This document shows positions 14,016 through 14,891 of a DNA stretch of 14,891 nucleotides, piece by piece. Every line of letters starts with the position of its first letter. The first letter of the stretch is position 1. The notes under the pieces were generated by a model that was not told the DNA's origin, made no database searches, and saw only the letters and a list, made by a program, of their open reading frames with translations. The DNA is from Actinomycetota bacterium (lineage in GTDB: Bacteria > Actinomycetota > Acidimicrobiia > Acidimicrobiales > CADCSY01): positions 1 through 14,891 of the forward strand of contig JACOTK010000309.1 of assembly GCA_016178435.1 (NCBI GenBank), written 5' to 3'. The position numbers and the translations under genes are program-made.

Positions 14016-14021
14016 TAGGCT
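14016..14021 (+). promoter_or_regulatory. possible -10 element of the radical SAM gene
   Basis: TAGGCT fits TAnnnT and ends 10 nt before the ATG at 14032; transcription would begin about three nt upstream of the start codon. AGGAA (14026-14030) is only one nt from the ATG, too close for a normal ribosome binding site, so a near-leaderless mRNA is likelier. No -35 found. Confidence 0.35.
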
Positions 14022-14031
14022 CGTCAGGAAC

Positions 14032-14891
14032 ATGTCTTCTCTGTGGCCCCAGCTCGAAACCATCCTTGCCAAGGTTGAGAAGCCGGCGCGCTACATCGGC
14101 TGTGAAGACGGAGCCCACGTCCCCGAGCACGGTCCCCACAAGGTGGCGTGGCTGCTCACCTACCCCGACACCTATGAGATCGGGCTGCCCAACCAGGGCC
14201 TGCAGATCCTCTACGAGATCCTCAACGAACGTCCGGATGCCGTAGCCGAACGCGCCTACGCCCCATGGGGAGATCTCGAGGCGCTGATGCGCGAGCGGGG
14301 CATTCCGTTCTTCTCGGTTGACACCCATCGCGCCGCGGGCGAGTTCGACATCATGGCGTTCAACCTTTCCGCCGAGCTGGTGTACACCAACGTCCTGAAC
14401 TGCATCGATCTTGCCGGGGTTCCGGTACGGGCCGTCGAACGTCGACCGGAGCATCCCCTGATCGGCGCCGGCGGGCACTGCACGTTCAACCCGGAGCCTC
14501 TTGCCGATTTCCTCGATTTCGTGGTGCTCGGCGATGGGGAGGAAGTGGTCTCCGAGATCAACGAGGTCGTCGGGGAGTGGAAATCCGGGGGTCGCACCGA
14601 GGGGTCGCGTGCTCAGGTCCTGCGTGCGCTCGCCTCCGTGCCCGGGGTCTACGTTCCCTCCCTCTACGAAGCCGCCTACGAGGGAGGTCGCCTGGTTGCC
14701 GTCACACCGCGGTACCCCGATGTGCCCGCCAAGGTCGAGAAGCGCACCATTGCGGATCTGGCCGACTGGCCCTACCCGAGGCGTCGCCTGGTACCCCTCA
14801 CCGAGGTGGTGCACGACCGTCTGAACGTCGAGGTCTTCCGGGGTTGCACGCGCGGTTGCCGATTCTGTCAGGCGGGCATGATCACCCGTCC
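14032..14891 (+). CDS. uncharacterised radical SAM protein (5' part)
   Basis: The first 286 residues are present; the gene runs past the window edge. The N-terminal region (about 38-190) resembles a B12-binding-like domain: WLLTYPDTYEIGLPNQGLQI, then FNLSAELVYTNVLN and VVLGDGEEVV. It lacks an obvious cobalamin DxHxxG motif. It leads into a radical SAM domain with Cys272, Cys276 and Cys279 (CxxxCxxC), which ligates the 4Fe-4S cluster. The pattern matches the conserved family I know as TIGR03960, often beside or fused to a DUF2344 partner and near rne/rplU in actinobacteria; its reaction is unknown to me. The ATG start gives a family-like N-terminus and is 75 nt after rodA. The open frame has no stop before the edge. 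Confidence 0.88.
   Translation, partial: MSSLWPQLETILAKVEKPARYIGCEDGAHVPEHGPHKVAWLLTYPDTYEIGLPNQGLQILYEILNERPDAVAERAYAPWGDLEALMRERGIPFFSVDTHRAAGEFDIMAFNLSAELVYTNVLNCIDLAGVPVRAVERRPEHPLIGAGGHCTFNPEPLADFLDFVVLGDGEEVVSEINEVVGEWKSGGRTEGSRAQVLRALASVPGVYVPSLYEAAYEGGRLVAVTPRYPDVPAKVEKRTIADLADWPYPRRRLVPLTEVVHDRLNVEVFRGCTRGCRFCQAGMITR

Noticed and set aside
12436..14814. 792-codon minus-strand open frame across mrdA, rodA and the radical SAM gene
   Set aside because: Antisense shadow rich in His/Gln/Gly/Asp, with no recognisable domain; three well-supported genes lie on the plus strand.

Overview
The window is a high-G+C, gene-dense stretch of bacterial chromosome, almost certainly from an actinomycete (Actinomycetota). 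The ClpX Walker A is of the GCGKT type, the ABC transporter is DrrA/DrrB-like, and several promoters are TAnnnT-type and close to the start codon. The gene order tig-clpP-clpX ... folC ... ndk-mreBCD-mrdA-rodA-radical SAM follows a well-known actinobacterial backbone. A deep-branching class such as Acidimicrobiia is a guess, based on the single clpP and the unusual inserts. There is no prophage, IS element, CRISPR array or toxin/defence island; most of the window is core housekeeping DNA.

Layout. (1) 1-226: two tRNA genes on the minus strand, Gly(TCC) and Pro(TGG), divergent from the next operon. (2) 342-3748, plus strand: tig, clpP and clpX, a protein-folding and regulated-proteolysis block. 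(3) 3778-5606, minus strand: a two-gene DrrAB-type ABC exporter, convergent with clpX and divergent from folC. In the actinobacterial order I remember, valS usually sits here. (4) 5684-6994, plus: folC (folate polyglutamylation). (5) 6995-7862: a 241-nt leader with strong hairpins, then a small, very acidic secreted or membrane-anchored protein of unknown function, closed by a strong intrinsic terminator. (6) 7941-8354: ndk, apparently with a leaderless promoter. (7) 8439-13956: the elongasome operon mreB-mreC-mreD-mrdA(PBP2)-rodA, tightly packed with 4-nt overlaps, for lateral-wall peptidoglycan synthesis. (8) 14032-end: the 5' part of a radical SAM gene of a conserved uncharacterised family, cut by the window edge.

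How they work together. Trigger factor, ClpP and ClpX handle nascent-chain folding and degradation. FolC and Ndk serve one-carbon and nucleotide metabolism. MreBCD, PBP2 and RodA form the rod complex: RodA polymerises glycan, PBP2 cross-links it, and MreB, MreC and MreD organise and activate the pair. The exporter and the acidic protein are the two lineage-specific insertions. The least explained part of the window is 6995-7862, the structured leader plus the acidic protein. I see no convincing multi-gene novel system, and the interest scores reflect that.
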